Shown: piece after piece, positions 8,266-16,610 of the stretch
Position numbering within the stretch: position 1 is the stretch's first letter
Layout of the letters: the number at the start of each line of letters is the position of its first letter
Assembly (NCBI GenBank): GCA_965216585.1
Contig: CBDCGC010000003.1
Coordinates: 3,782,001-3,846,000, forward strand
DNA: 64,000 bases
Direction: 5' to 3'
DNA from: CADEER01 sp965216585
Lineage (GTDB): Bacteria > Desulfobacterota > Binatia > HRBIN30 > CADEER01
Made by a program: the position numbers and the translations under genes
Notes under the pieces: generated by a model
The model's database searches: none
What the model saw: the letters and a program-made list of their open reading frames with translations, nothing else
Told to the model about the DNA's origin: nothing

Positions 8266-9423
8266 ATGGCCGAGCGCTGTGCAGTCATTGGAACCGGTCA
8301 AACCAAGTACGACGCCAAGCGCATCGACGTGTCGATGCCAGGTCTGCTGCGCGAAGCGGCGCTGCGGGCGTTGGCCGATGCGGAGCTCGATTGGCAGGAC
8401 ATCGACGCCGTCGTCATCGGCAAGGCGCCGGACACTTTCGAAGGGATGATGTATCCGGAGAACTACCTCGCCGATGCCTTGGGTAGCACTGGCAAGCCGC
8501 TGCTGCGCGTGCACACCGCCGGCAGTGTCGGCGGCTCGACGGCCAACGTCGCCATGTCGCTGATTACCGGTGGCATCCACGACCGCGTGCTGACCATCGC
8601 TTGGGAGAAACAATCGGAAAGCAACGCCATGTGGGGACTGACGCTGTCGCCGCCGTTCTCGGTTGCCGTGGTCGCCGGAGCCGGTGGTTTCTTCGCACCG
8701 CTGGTGCGCACCTACATGCAGCGATCGGGTGCGCCGGAAGACACCGGGATTCTGGTGGCGTTGAAGGACCGCAAGAACGCGCTCAAGAACCCATACGCGC
8801 ATCTGCAGATTCCAACCATCTCGTACGAAGAGATTCGCGACTCGTTCATGTTGTGGGACCCGATTCGCTACCTCGAGAGTTGCCCCTCGTCCGACGGCGC
8901 TTGCGCGATGGTGGTCGCACGCGAGGGGCTGGCCGAGCGGACGGCGCGCAAACCGGCCTGGGTGCTCGGGACCTCGATGCGCTCGGAACCGGTCCAGTTC
9001 GCCAAGCGCGACGCGGTCAATCCCATGTCGGGACGTCTGGCGGCCAAGGACCTCTACGCGCAGGCCGGCATCGACGATCCGCGTACCCAGATCGACTGCA
9101 TCGAGTGCTATGTGCCGTTCTCCTGGTTCGAGCCGATGTGGATGGAGACCATGGGTTTCGCCGACGAAGGCGAAGGGTGGAAGCTGACCCACGAAGGCGT
9201 GACGGCACTCGATGGCGCGCGTCCGGTCAACATGTCGGGCGGCGTGTTGTCCTCCAATGCGATCGGCGCCTCCGGCATGGTGCGCTACGCCGAAGCTGCC
9301 AACCAGGTGCGCGGTGAAGCGGGAGAACACCAGATCGACGGCGCCAAGGTCGCCCTCGGCCACGCCTACGGCGGCGGCTCGCAGTACTTTGCGATGTGTA
9401 TGTTCGGCGCCGAAAAACCCTGA
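8266..9423 (+). CDS. Thiolase-like acyl-CoA acetyltransferase (SCP-x/Ltp type), subunit 2
   Basis: 385 residues, one base after the previous stop, in the same operon. The N-terminus (CAVIGTGQTKYDAKR) is typical of Ltp/SCP-x thiolases. At the C-terminal signature it reads NMSGGVLSSNAIGASGM, where the usual catalytic His of GHPxGATG is Asn, and the last Gly-rich segment is YGGGSQYF without the second Cys. This loss is typical of Ltp2-like aldolases or of non-catalytic partners. Together with DUF35 it could form a heteromeric aldolase/thiolase (inference). Confidence 0.82.
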   Translation: MAERCAVIGTGQTKYDAKRIDVSMPGLLREAALRALADAELDWQDIDAVVIGKAPDTFEGMMYPENYLADALGSTGKPLLRVHTAGSVGGSTANVAMSLITGGIHDRVLTIAWEKQSESNAMWGLTLSPPFSVAVVAGAGGFFAPLVRTYMQRSGAPEDTGILVALKDRKNALKNPYAHLQIPTISYEEIRDSFMLWDPIRYLESCPSSDGACAMVVAREGLAERTARKPAWVLGTSMRSEPVQFAKRDAVNPMSGRLAAKDLYAQAGIDDPRTQIDCIECYVPFSWFEPMWMETMGFADEGEGWKLTHEGVTALDGARPVNMSGGVLSSNAIGASGMVRYAEAANQVRGEAGEHQIDGAKVALGHAYGGGSQYFAMCMFGAEKP

Positions 9424-9460
9424 TTCGCTCGCCAAAACACGGGGCGGGTCACGGTGAAGG

Positions 9461-10414
9461 CTACAGGCAGCTCTCGCCGGGGTCGGGCGTCGCCGTCCAG
9501 GCAAAGCGGACGGCGAGGGGATCGTGATCGCTCAGTGGCTCGCCCTGCGGATCGACGAAGGTCTCGATTTCGAAGCGACAGGTCGTCGGCGTGATGGTCA
9601 GCGACTGGCTGGAGCGAAAGAAGAACTTGTCGATCACTTCGTCGTCGGTCACTCCCTGCGCGATGCACGCGTCTTGAAGACCGCCGTCGCTGACCAGCAG
9701 GTTCAGGTTTGCGGCGTCGCGTTCGCGGCGCAGGCGCATGTTGAAGTCGCCTCCCATGATGATGGCGCGGTCCACGGAAAACTCTCGAACGACGGCGAGC
9801 AGGTCGCGCGTGTTCTGATCCTTGAGGTCGCGATCGTTCGGCGTATTCCCGGCTTCACCGTGTAGGTTGTAGACGTCGACGCAGACGCCAGGTGCCAGCT
9901 CGGTGCGCGCGACGCTGAATCCCTTGAGCGATAGGCAGTCGGCGGAGGAGTCGTCACAGCCCTGCCAGCGCTGGCGCATGACCTCGGCGAAGGGAAGGTT
10001 GGAAAAACGGTTGAGACCGTCGCTGACCAGCGCCGAGGGTCGGTCGGGATTGCCACCGAGCGGGTTCTCCAGCGGTTGCGATTTGAAGGGGTGGTTGGCG
10101 CCGGCGACGAGCAACTCGTGGTAGACGCGCAGCGGCGCCAGCGGATTGGGATCGGGTGTCTGCCAACTCTCCTGCAACAAGACCAGGTCGTAGGCGTTGA
10201 GCAAGGGGCTGATCAGGGGTGTGTTCACCGCCGGATTGGAGCTCGACAATCCCTCGGGCAGCCCGGCGACGTTGTAGGTGAGGGCGCGCACGTCTCCGCT
10301 CAGGATGGTGGTGGTGCTGTCGTCGCCGCAGGCGATGAGGGTCGCCAGCAGCAAGAAAGCCGCCGTCAAACACGCCGGTCGAGTCGCAGCGCTCGTTTCC
10401 GCTTCGTTCTGCAT
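9461..10414 (-). CDS. Endonuclease/exonuclease/phosphatase-family lipoprotein
   Basis: 317 residues. The N-terminus has a hydrophobic stretch ending in LLLATLIAC, a lipobox, so the mature protein would be lipid-anchored at Cys29 or so. EEP-family motifs follow in order: LTYNVAGLP, LLQESW, VYNLHGEAG, MGGDFNMR and LSDHDPLAVRF, which supply the metal-binding Asn/Glu, the catalytic His/Asp and the C-terminal Asp-His pair. The family includes DNase I-like nucleases, sphingomyelinases and inositol phosphatases; extracytoplasmic location favours a phosphodiesterase or nuclease on exported substrates. It is divergent from the sugar-dehydrogenase gene. Confidence 0.85.
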   Translation of the reverse strand: MQNEAETSAATRPACLTAAFLLLATLIACGDDSTTTILSGDVRALTYNVAGLPEGLSSSNPAVNTPLISPLLNAYDLVLLQESWQTPDPNPLAPLRVYHELLVAGANHPFKSQPLENPLGGNPDRPSALVSDGLNRFSNLPFAEVMRQRWQGCDDSSADCLSLKGFSVARTELAPGVCVDVYNLHGEAGNTPNDRDLKDQNTRDLLAVVREFSVDRAIIMGGDFNMRLRRERDAANLNLLVSDGGLQDACIAQGVTDDEVIDKFFFRSSQSLTITPTTCRFEIETFVDPQGEPLSDHDPLAVRFAWTATPDPGESCL

Positions 10415-10525
10415 GGACGTTCCTACCTGTGTCTCGGAGTGGCGGGGCAGTGGGTGCGCCGGGCGCTTCTCATTAGCAAGGGGTCGTGGTTACTTCCAGC
10501 AACTCGTGTTGTAGTGAGTACTCTC

Positions 10526-12103
10526 ATGAGAACGTACAAGAGTGTTGTCCTTGCGGTCGTCGCTCTCGTTGCGACGGTGGCGCTGGCGCTGTCCCAGCCC
10601 TGTCCTGGTGATTGCGACGGCGACGGTCAGGTGACCATCGGCGAGCTCATCCGCGGTGTGCGTATGGCCCTCGCCGAGATTCCGGCCGAGGCCTGCTTCG
10701 ATGGCGACGGTGACGGTCGCGTCGGTATCTCCGAGCTGATCGTCGCCGTGCGCGCGGCGTTGGGGGTGTGCATGGCCGACACGCCGACGCCGACGGCGAC
10801 ACCGACCGGTCCGGCATGCGGAGATGGTCGCACCGACTTTCCCGAAGAATGCGACGACGGTGCGACCGCCGCCGGCGATGGTTGCAGCGCCACCTGCGAG
10901 CTCGAAGCCGGTGGCGACGTGTGTGCCGGCATCGCGCCGGCGACGGGCGACGCCGTGCGTGCCGAGGTGGTGGCCGACGGCCTGGCCAATCCGGTGCACG
11001 TCGCGGCGCCGCCGCTCGATCCGCATCGCACGTTCATCGTCGAGCAGGCCGGCCGCGTGCGCTTGCTCAAAACCACGGCGAGCGGCCGCGAGCTGCTCGA
11101 GACGCCGTTTCTCGACATCAGCGAACGCGTACGTAGCGCCGGTGGCAATGACGAGCGCGGCTTGCTGAGCATCGCCTTTCACCCCGACTACGAGAGCAAC
11201 GGGTGGTTTTTCGTCAACTACACCTGTCGCGCTCCACATTGCCCGGAGAGCTTTGCCGACAGCTCTACCGTGGTCGCGCGCTTCGACGTTTCGGTCGATG
11301 CCGACGTCGCCGATGCGAGCTCCGAGAAAGTCGTGCTCGCGGTCGGCCAACCGTTTGCCAATCACAACGGCGGCCAGGTCGCGTTCGGACCGGACGGCAT
11401 GCTCTACGTCGGCATGGGCGACGGTGGACTGTTCAACGACCCCCAGGAAACCGGTCAGCGCGACGACACGCTTCTCGGCAAGATGTTGCGACTCGATGTG
11501 GACGTCGAAGACGCGCCGTACCGCCGCGTGCCGGCGGACAACCCGAACGGACGCACGGACGAGCTCGGGTTCATCTGGGCCAAGGGTTTGCGCAATCCAT
11601 GGCGCTTTTCCTTCGACCGAGCCAACGGCAACCTCTACATCGGCGACGTTGGTCAGGGGACCTTCGAAGAGATCAACGTTCAACCGGGCAGCAGCGGCGG
11701 CGGTGAAAACTATGGCTGGGATCTCTTCGAAGGCGACGTTTGCTTCGAGCCCGACCCCGGGCAGGACGACTGCCCCAATCCCAACGACGGTTTCACTCAC
11801 CCCGTCCTGCGCTACGGTCGCAACCATGGGATTTCCGTCACCGGCGGATTCGTCTATCGCGGTTGCGCCTTGCCGTCGCTGGACGGGCGCTACTTCTACA
11901 GCGATTTCGCGTCGGCCTGGCTGCGGACGTTCGTTCTGCTCGACGGCACGCTGACGGATGAGAGAGATCTGACCGACTCGATTGCCGTCGCCGGCACCAC
12001 GAGCATCGACTCGGTGTCGAGCTTTGGCGAAGATGCGCGCGGTGAGCTCTACGTCGTCGATCGCGGCGGCGAGGTGTTTCAGCTGGTCGCCGGAGACCGG
12101 TGA
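10526..12103 (+). CDS. Secreted PQQ-type glucose/sorbosone dehydrogenase with dockerin-like tag
   Basis: 525 residues from ATG 10526; the frame is open upstream but the signal peptide (MRTYKSVVLAVVALVATVAL) starts here. Residues about 25-82 form a doublet of EF-hand/dockerin-like units (DCDGDGQVTIGELI and DGDGDGRVGISELI). Residues about 97-122 are a Cys-rich myxo-type repeat (ECDDG...GDGCSATCELE). From about 135 on it is a GSDH-type six-bladed propeller with NHNGGQVAFGPDGMLYVGMG, GLRNPWRFSFD and ENYGWDLFEG. Family members oxidise aldoses with PQQ in the periplasm or outside the cell. Its stop overlaps the ATG of the following oxidoreductase. Confidence 0.88.
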   Translation: MRTYKSVVLAVVALVATVALALSQPCPGDCDGDGQVTIGELIRGVRMALAEIPAEACFDGDGDGRVGISELIVAVRAALGVCMADTPTPTATPTGPACGDGRTDFPEECDDGATAAGDGCSATCELEAGGDVCAGIAPATGDAVRAEVVADGLANPVHVAAPPLDPHRTFIVEQAGRVRLLKTTASGRELLETPFLDISERVRSAGGNDERGLLSIAFHPDYESNGWFFVNYTCRAPHCPESFADSSTVVARFDVSVDADVADASSEKVVLAVGQPFANHNGGQVAFGPDGMLYVGMGDGGLFNDPQETGQRDDTLLGKMLRLDVDVEDAPYRRVPADNPNGRTDELGFIWAKGLRNPWRFSFDRANGNLYIGDVGQGTFEEINVQPGSSGGGENYGWDLFEGDVCFEPDPGQDDCPNPNDGFTHPVLRYGRNHGISVTGGFVYRGCALPSLDGRYFYSDFASAWLRTFVLLDGTLTDERDLTDSIAVAGTTSIDSVSSFGEDARGELYVVDRGGEVFQLVAGDR

Positions 12104-13125
12104 TGAAAGCGATCTACCTCGTCAGAAACGGCGACGCCCATCAGGCGTTCGAAGAGCGAGAAGTAGCCGACCCGACGCCGGCAGCGGGGGAGGTGCGCGT
12201 TGCGGTGGAGGCGTTTGGCTTGAACTACGCCGACGTGTCGGCGCGCCACGGCTTGTACCAGGATGCTCCGCCGATGCCGAGTGTTCTCGGTTACGAGGTA
12301 GTCGGTCGCATCGATGGCGTCGGCGCCGGGGTCGAGGGTTTTTCCGACGGCCAGCGGGTGACCGCACTGACGCGCTTTGGCGGCTACGCGACGTCGGCGG
12401 TGACCGATGCGCGAGCGGTGGCGCCGATTCCGGAAGACATGGACGCCGGCACGGCCGCGGCGCTGCCGACACAGGGGTGCACGGCCTACTACATGGCCGC
12501 CGACTCTCTCAACGTCTACGAAGGCGATCACGTCTTGATCCACGCCGCCGCCGGCGGCGTCGGGACGCTGCTCGTTCAGTTGTGCAAGCGGCGTGGCTGC
12601 GTCGTCTACGGCACGGCGGGGGCGGCGGAGAAACTCGAGCTGCTGCGCGAGCTCGGCGTCGATCATCCGATCAACTACCGCACCAGCGATTTCGTCGACG
12701 AGGTGAAGCGCCTGCGCGGCGACGAAGGGCTCGACGTCATCTACGATTCGATCGGCGGCTCGTACGTGCGTCGCGGTTTGAAGCTGCTCGCCGCCGGTGG
12801 CAAGATCGTCTGCTTTGGTGCAGCGAGCCACGAGTCGGGTTCGCTGCAGTTGTTGCGCTCGGTCAAGTTCCTCGCCGAGTGGGGAGTGTTGCACCCCGTG
12901 CCGTTGCTGATGCGCTCGCGCTCGATCCTCGGCGTCAACATGCTGCGCATTTCCGACGAACGGCCACTGGTCTTGCAGCGCTGCCTGCGCGCCGTCGTCG
13001 ACCTCGCCCTGAGCGGCGAGATCGAGCCGATCGTCGGTGGTCGCTTCAGCGCGGCGCAGATCGGCGAGGCGCACCAGCTCCTCGAAAGCCGCAAGTCGAC
13101 GGGCAAGATCGTCGTCACCTGGTGA
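12103..13125 (+). CDS. Zinc-free MDR-family NADPH:quinone oxidoreductase
   Basis: 340 residues. I choose ATG 12103, which overlaps the preceding stop (TGATG); a GTG three bases upstream is possible. The nucleotide-binding motif is HAAAGGVGTLLVQLCKRRG, and the GroES-like N-terminal half (EVRVAVEAFGLNYADVSAR) lacks the zinc-binding Cys cluster of alcohol dehydrogenases, as in QOR-type enzymes. Ends VESRKSTGKIVV-like, which is the normal family C-terminus. Quinone or enal reduction is expected; substrate unknown. Confidence 0.88.
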   Translation: MKAIYLVRNGDAHQAFEEREVADPTPAAGEVRVAVEAFGLNYADVSARHGLYQDAPPMPSVLGYEVVGRIDGVGAGVEGFSDGQRVTALTRFGGYATSAVTDARAVAPIPEDMDAGTAAALPTQGCTAYYMAADSLNVYEGDHVLIHAAAGGVGTLLVQLCKRRGCVVYGTAGAAEKLELLRELGVDHPINYRTSDFVDEVKRLRGDEGLDVIYDSIGGSYVRRGLKLLAAGGKIVCFGAASHESGSLQLLRSVKFLAEWGVLHPVPLLMRSRSILGVNMLRISDERPLVLQRCLRAVVDLALSGEIEPIVGGRFSAAQIGEAHQLLESRKSTGKIVVTW

Positions 13126-13185
13126 GTGGGTAGCGGCTCGGCCGGCTTGTACGACGCCGCTTGAACCTTGTACCCTGCTTTGTTC

Positions 13186-14427
13186 ATGCAGACTTCCGGG
13201 GCGGTAGTTCTCATCACTGGGGCGTCGAGCGGCATTGGTGCGGCGGCGGCGCGGGCCTTCGACTTGGCGGGGGCCAAGGTCGCGCTGGCGGCGCGGCGAC
13301 TGGTGTTGTTGGAAGAGCTGGCCGCCGAGATGCGCAACGCCGTCGTCATACCGACGGATTTGTCGCAGCCGGCGCAGGCGCGGGCCATGGTCGAGCGCAC
13401 GGTCGAAGAGCTCGGCCGGGTGGACGTGCTGATCAACAACGCCGCTCTGATTCGCATGGTGCGCTCGGATTCGTTGAGTGCGGCGGAGATCCGCCCGTCG
13501 ATGGAGACCAACCTGATCGGCCCGATGGTGGCGACACAAGCCGCCGTTGCGGTGATGCGGCAGAACGGCGGTGGTCATGTGATCAACGTCGGCAGCCCGG
13601 GCTACCTCGTCGGTCTGCCGCTGCTGGCGCCGTACACGGCGAGCAAGGCCGCGTTTTCCGCCTGGACGCGCTCGATGCAGGCCGAGTGGGCGGATTCTTC
13701 GATCCAGGTGACCGAGTTCTTCCCCGGTCACGTCGACACGGCGAACAACCTCGACACGGATCTCGGGACCTTCGGTCCGGAGATCTTCGAGGATGCTCGC
13801 CAGAGTAAGTTGACGCGCTGGCTGGCGCGGCCGCAGCGCGTCGATGAGGTCGCCAAGCAATTGGTCGCTTGCGTTCGCAACCCGCGCCCGACGCTGTACT
13901 CGAGTCCATCGGCGCGGCTTGCCGCGATGATGGGTTTGTTCGCTCGCCTGCGCGTCCACCTCGCCTCGCGCATGGCGCGCTCGGTGCGAGCACATACTGG
14001 CGCGGCGATCTTTGCGCTACGGCCGCCGGCAGAGCTGCCGAGCGCTGCTGCGGAGAAGGGTAGCAGCGAGAAACCGGCTGTGCGCCGGGCTGCGGCGACC
14101 CCGGCTGCCGGGAAAACGGGGCGCCGGGCAACCCGGGATGCGCCGAAACGGGCGGCAGCCGCGAACAAGACGCGGGCGAAAAAGGCGACCAAGAAGACGG
14201 CGAAAAAGGCGACCGCGAAGACGGCGAAAAAGGCAGCCAAGAAAACGCCGGCCAGGAAAGCCGCGGCCAAGCAAGCCGTGGCCAAGAAAGCGCCGGCGCC
14301 GGCGGTCAAGAGAGCAGCGAAAAAGACGGTGGCGTTGTCGCCCGATGCGGCGGCGCGCGTCCGCGCGGCGGCCGAGAAAGCGGCGGCCGCGGCCGGCAAG
14401 AAGGAGGACGAGTCGACCGACTCGTAA
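13186..14427 (+). CDS. SDR oxidoreductase with long Lys/Ala-rich histone-H1-like C-terminal tail
   Basis: 413 residues from ATG 13186. Residues 1-275 are a classical SDR: TGASSGIG near the N-terminus, NNAA, and YTASK as catalytic Tyr/Lys. Residues about 285-413 are a low-complexity basic tail of repeated KKA/AKK/AAK units, e.g. KKATKKTAKKATAKTAKKAA, then a short acidic end (KKEDESTDS). Such tails resemble histone H1-like DNA-binding proteins. The reading frame is continuous across the joint, with no sign of a sequencing break. The next gene, seven bases downstream, is a paralogous SDR without the tail. Confidence 0.85.
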   Translation: MQTSGAVVLITGASSGIGAAAARAFDLAGAKVALAARRLVLLEELAAEMRNAVVIPTDLSQPAQARAMVERTVEELGRVDVLINNAALIRMVRSDSLSAAEIRPSMETNLIGPMVATQAAVAVMRQNGGGHVINVGSPGYLVGLPLLAPYTASKAAFSAWTRSMQAEWADSSIQVTEFFPGHVDTANNLDTDLGTFGPEIFEDARQSKLTRWLARPQRVDEVAKQLVACVRNPRPTLYSSPSARLAAMMGLFARLRVHLASRMARSVRAHTGAAIFALRPPAELPSAAAEKGSSEKPAVRRAAATPAAGKTGRRATRDAPKRAAAANKTRAKKATKKTAKKATAKTAKKAAKKTPARKAAAKQAVAKKAPAPAVKRAAKKTVALSPDAAARVRAAAEKAAAAAGKKEDESTDS

Positions 14428-14433
14428 GCGGCG

Positions 14434-15258
14434 ATGGTGTTGGAAGGAGCTGTCGTTCTGGTTACCGGAGCGTCGTCGGGTATCGGCCGAGCGGCGAGCT
14501 TGGCTTTCGACGAGGCCGGGGCGCGTGTCGCCATGGCGGCGCGCCGGCGCCAGCGCTTGGCGGAGAACGCGGCGGCGATGCGCGATGGTCTGGTCATCGC
14601 TGCGGACATGACGGATCTCGACGCCGTCGAGGCGATGGTCGATCGAACCGTCGAGCATTTCGGCCGCATCGACGTCCTCGTCAACAACGCGGCAACCTCG
14701 CTGTTGTCGCCGGTCGACGAGCTGAGCCCCGAGGAGATGCGGCGTGTTCTCGATGTCAACTTCACCTCGGCAGTCGTCGCGACGACGCGCGCGGTGGCGT
14801 TCATGCGGCGCCAGCACCGCGGCCTGGTGATCAACGTCGGCTCGCCGGCCGGCTTTCTCGGCGTTCCGTATTACGCAGCCTACGCTGCCAGCAAGGCGGC
14901 GATGCACGGCTGGACGCGCACGCTGCAGGCGGAGTGGGCGGGGTCGGAGATCTTTGTCTGCGAGTATCAGCCGGGAGTCGTCGATACCGAGTTGGCGCGC
15001 GCCGCGGTGCGCGAATCGGCCGGCGACGGGGCCGCCTCGCTGCTCGATCCGACGGCTGCGCCGGTGGCGCCCTTGCAACTGGTTTCGCCGGAGAGCGTCG
15101 CCGCCGATCTGGTCTCCTGTGCGCGCCACCCGCGGTTGACCGGCTACTCTTCGCGCGAGGTCCGTTTTGGTTCGGTCATCGCGTACGTCGACTGGGCGCG
15201 CCGCCGTCTGACCGAGCGCATGGCGCGCGATACGCGCCAACGCCTGGCAGTCAAATGA
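14434..15258 (+). CDS. SDR-family oxidoreductase, tail-less paralogue
   Basis: 274 residues. TGASSGIG is at about residues 12-19, NNAA in the middle and YAASK as catalytic Tyr/Lys, with a GSPAG serine segment. It is clearly paralogous to the preceding SDR over its whole length, including the extension VxPESVAADLVSCARHPRLT that replaces the usual C-terminal 'GG' strand. The last codon overlaps the start of the cupin gene (ATGA). The three genes at 13186-15566 look like one operon. Confidence 0.88.
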   Translation: MVLEGAVVLVTGASSGIGRAASLAFDEAGARVAMAARRRQRLAENAAAMRDGLVIAADMTDLDAVEAMVDRTVEHFGRIDVLVNNAATSLLSPVDELSPEEMRRVLDVNFTSAVVATTRAVAFMRRQHRGLVINVGSPAGFLGVPYYAAYAASKAAMHGWTRTLQAEWAGSEIFVCEYQPGVVDTELARAAVRESAGDGAASLLDPTAAPVAPLQLVSPESVAADLVSCARHPRLTGYSSREVRFGSVIAYVDWARRRLTERMARDTRQRLAVK

Positions 15259-15566
15259 GCGAGCCGTCGGTAGCGCGGTGGCAGGGCGAGCGCAGTCCCC
15301 GCCAAGCCGAGTTGCGCGCGCAGCTCGAGTCGGAGGGCTTCGAGGTGTTCGCCTGGAGCGATCCCCCGGGCGCGCGCTACGAGCCGCACACCCACGATCA
15401 CGATGAGAGCTTGTGGATCTATTCGGGCGACATGGTCTTCGGCATCGGCGGACGCGACTTCACGCTGGCAGCCGGCGATCGATTGTCGCTGCCCGGTGGG
15501 ACGGTTCACACGGCCGTCGCCGGTGAGAGGGGGGCTTCCTACCTCGTCGGCAAGCGCCGCGCCTAG
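15255..15566 (+). CDS. Small cupin-domain protein
   Basis: 103 residues starting at ATG 15255, overlapping the SDR stop by 4 bases (ATGA). Cupin motif 1 is visible as PHTHDHDESLWIYSGD (two to three His and a Glu), and motif 2 as AGDRLSLPGGTVHTA. A single cupin barrel binds a metal or a small ligand; the metal ligands are intact. Function may be a dioxygenase, isomerase or sensor; context with the two SDRs gives no certain substrate. Confidence 0.8.
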   Translation: MSEPSVARWQGERSPRQAELRAQLESEGFEVFAWSDPPGARYEPHTHDHDESLWIYSGDMVFGIGGRDFTLAAGDRLSLPGGTVHTAVAGERGASYLVGKRRA

Positions 15567-15570
15567 GAAA

Positions 15571-16569
15571 TCACCGCGCCGGCGGATCGCCGCGCTGCAG
15601 CCCGGTCGTTTCCGCCAGACCCAACATCAAGTTGAGACACTGGATCGCGGCGCCGCAGGCGCCCTTGCCGAGATTGTCGAGCACGGCGACGAGGAGGACG
15701 TGTCCGGACGGATGGCCGATCACGCGTAGCTCGATGCGGTTGGTGTCGTTACAGGCCCGCGGATCGAGCGCGAGCTCGTCGAGCGTGTCGCCGTCCCGTT
15801 GGGGCAGGACTTTGACGAAAGCCTCGCCGCTGTAGCGTTGGTCGAGGGCTTTCCACAAAGCGCCGGCGCCGCTATCGGAACCGAGTTGGGTTGCGTGAAT
15901 CGGCACCTCGACGCGCATGCCGCAGCGGAAGGGTCCGACGGCGGGCACGAAGTAGGGCTGGTTGGCCAGTCCGGCGTAGTGCAGCATTTCGGGCACGTGT
16001 TTGTGAACACGCCCGAGAGCGTAGGGGGCTTCGTACGGCAGTGTCGCCAGGTCGGGTTGCTGCCATTTCTCGATCAGCGCGCGGCCGCCGCCGGAGTATC
16101 CCGAGAGGGCGTGGATGGTCAGCGCCGCCTGCGCGCTGATGAGGCCGGCATCGACGAGTGGACGCACCAGGAGGGTGAACGCCGTCGGGTAGCAACCGGG
16201 GTTGGCCACGTATTTCGCGGCGGCGATGGCCTGGCGTTGCTCAGGCTGCAGCTCGGGCAGTCCGTAGACCCAGCCGGCCTCGACGCGGTGGGCGGTACTG
16301 GTGTCGATGATGCGCGTATCGCCGCCGGCGACCCACGCCGCGGCCTGACGAGCGGCGTCGTCGGGCAGGCAGAGGACGGCGATGTCGGCGGCGCGGATTT
16401 CCTGGCGGCGCAGTGTTTCGGTTTTGCGGTCTCCCTCGTCCAGCGTCACCACGTCGAGGTCGCCGCGCTCGGCCATCCAGTCGCGGATGCGCAAGCCGGT
16501 CGTACCGACATGACCATCGATGTAGATTCTTGGCGACACTGTTTTCGTCTCGTGCTTTGTTGACGGCAT
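15571..16569 (-). CDS. argC: N-acetyl-gamma-glutamyl-phosphate reductase (class 2)
   Basis: 332 residues. NADPH-dependent reduction of N-acetyl-glutamyl phosphate to the semialdehyde in arginine synthesis. The N-terminal Rossmann segment is YIDGHVGTTGLRIRDWM and the catalytic Cys126 sits in NPGCYPTAF. The later segment GYSGGGRALIEKWQ, with HVPEM downstream, is the shorter class-2 form, in agreement with the length. The first 12 residues (MPSTKHETKTVS) precede conserved sequence; a later start is possible. No other arg genes are nearby. It is convergent with the cupin gene (4-bp gap) and divergent from the patatin gene. Confidence 0.92.
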   Translation of the reverse strand: MPSTKHETKTVSPRIYIDGHVGTTGLRIRDWMAERGDLDVVTLDEGDRKTETLRRQEIRAADIAVLCLPDDAARQAAAWVAGGDTRIIDTSTAHRVEAGWVYGLPELQPEQRQAIAAAKYVANPGCYPTAFTLLVRPLVDAGLISAQAALTIHALSGYSGGGRALIEKWQQPDLATLPYEAPYALGRVHKHVPEMLHYAGLANQPYFVPAVGPFRCGMRVEVPIHATQLGSDSGAGALWKALDQRYSGEAFVKVLPQRDGDTLDELALDPRACNDTNRIELRVIGHPSGHVLLVAVLDNLGKGACGAAIQCLNLMLGLAETTGLQRGDPPAR

Positions 16570-16610
16570 AGCAGCTCGTCGCTGCGGATTGTAGGACGGC
16601 TATTCCACGA

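Noticed and set aside
14161..14427. Tandem repeat/assembly artefact in the Lys/Ala tail
   Set aside because: The units vary, the frame is continuous to a normal stop, and the next gene starts seven bases later with an intact SDR.
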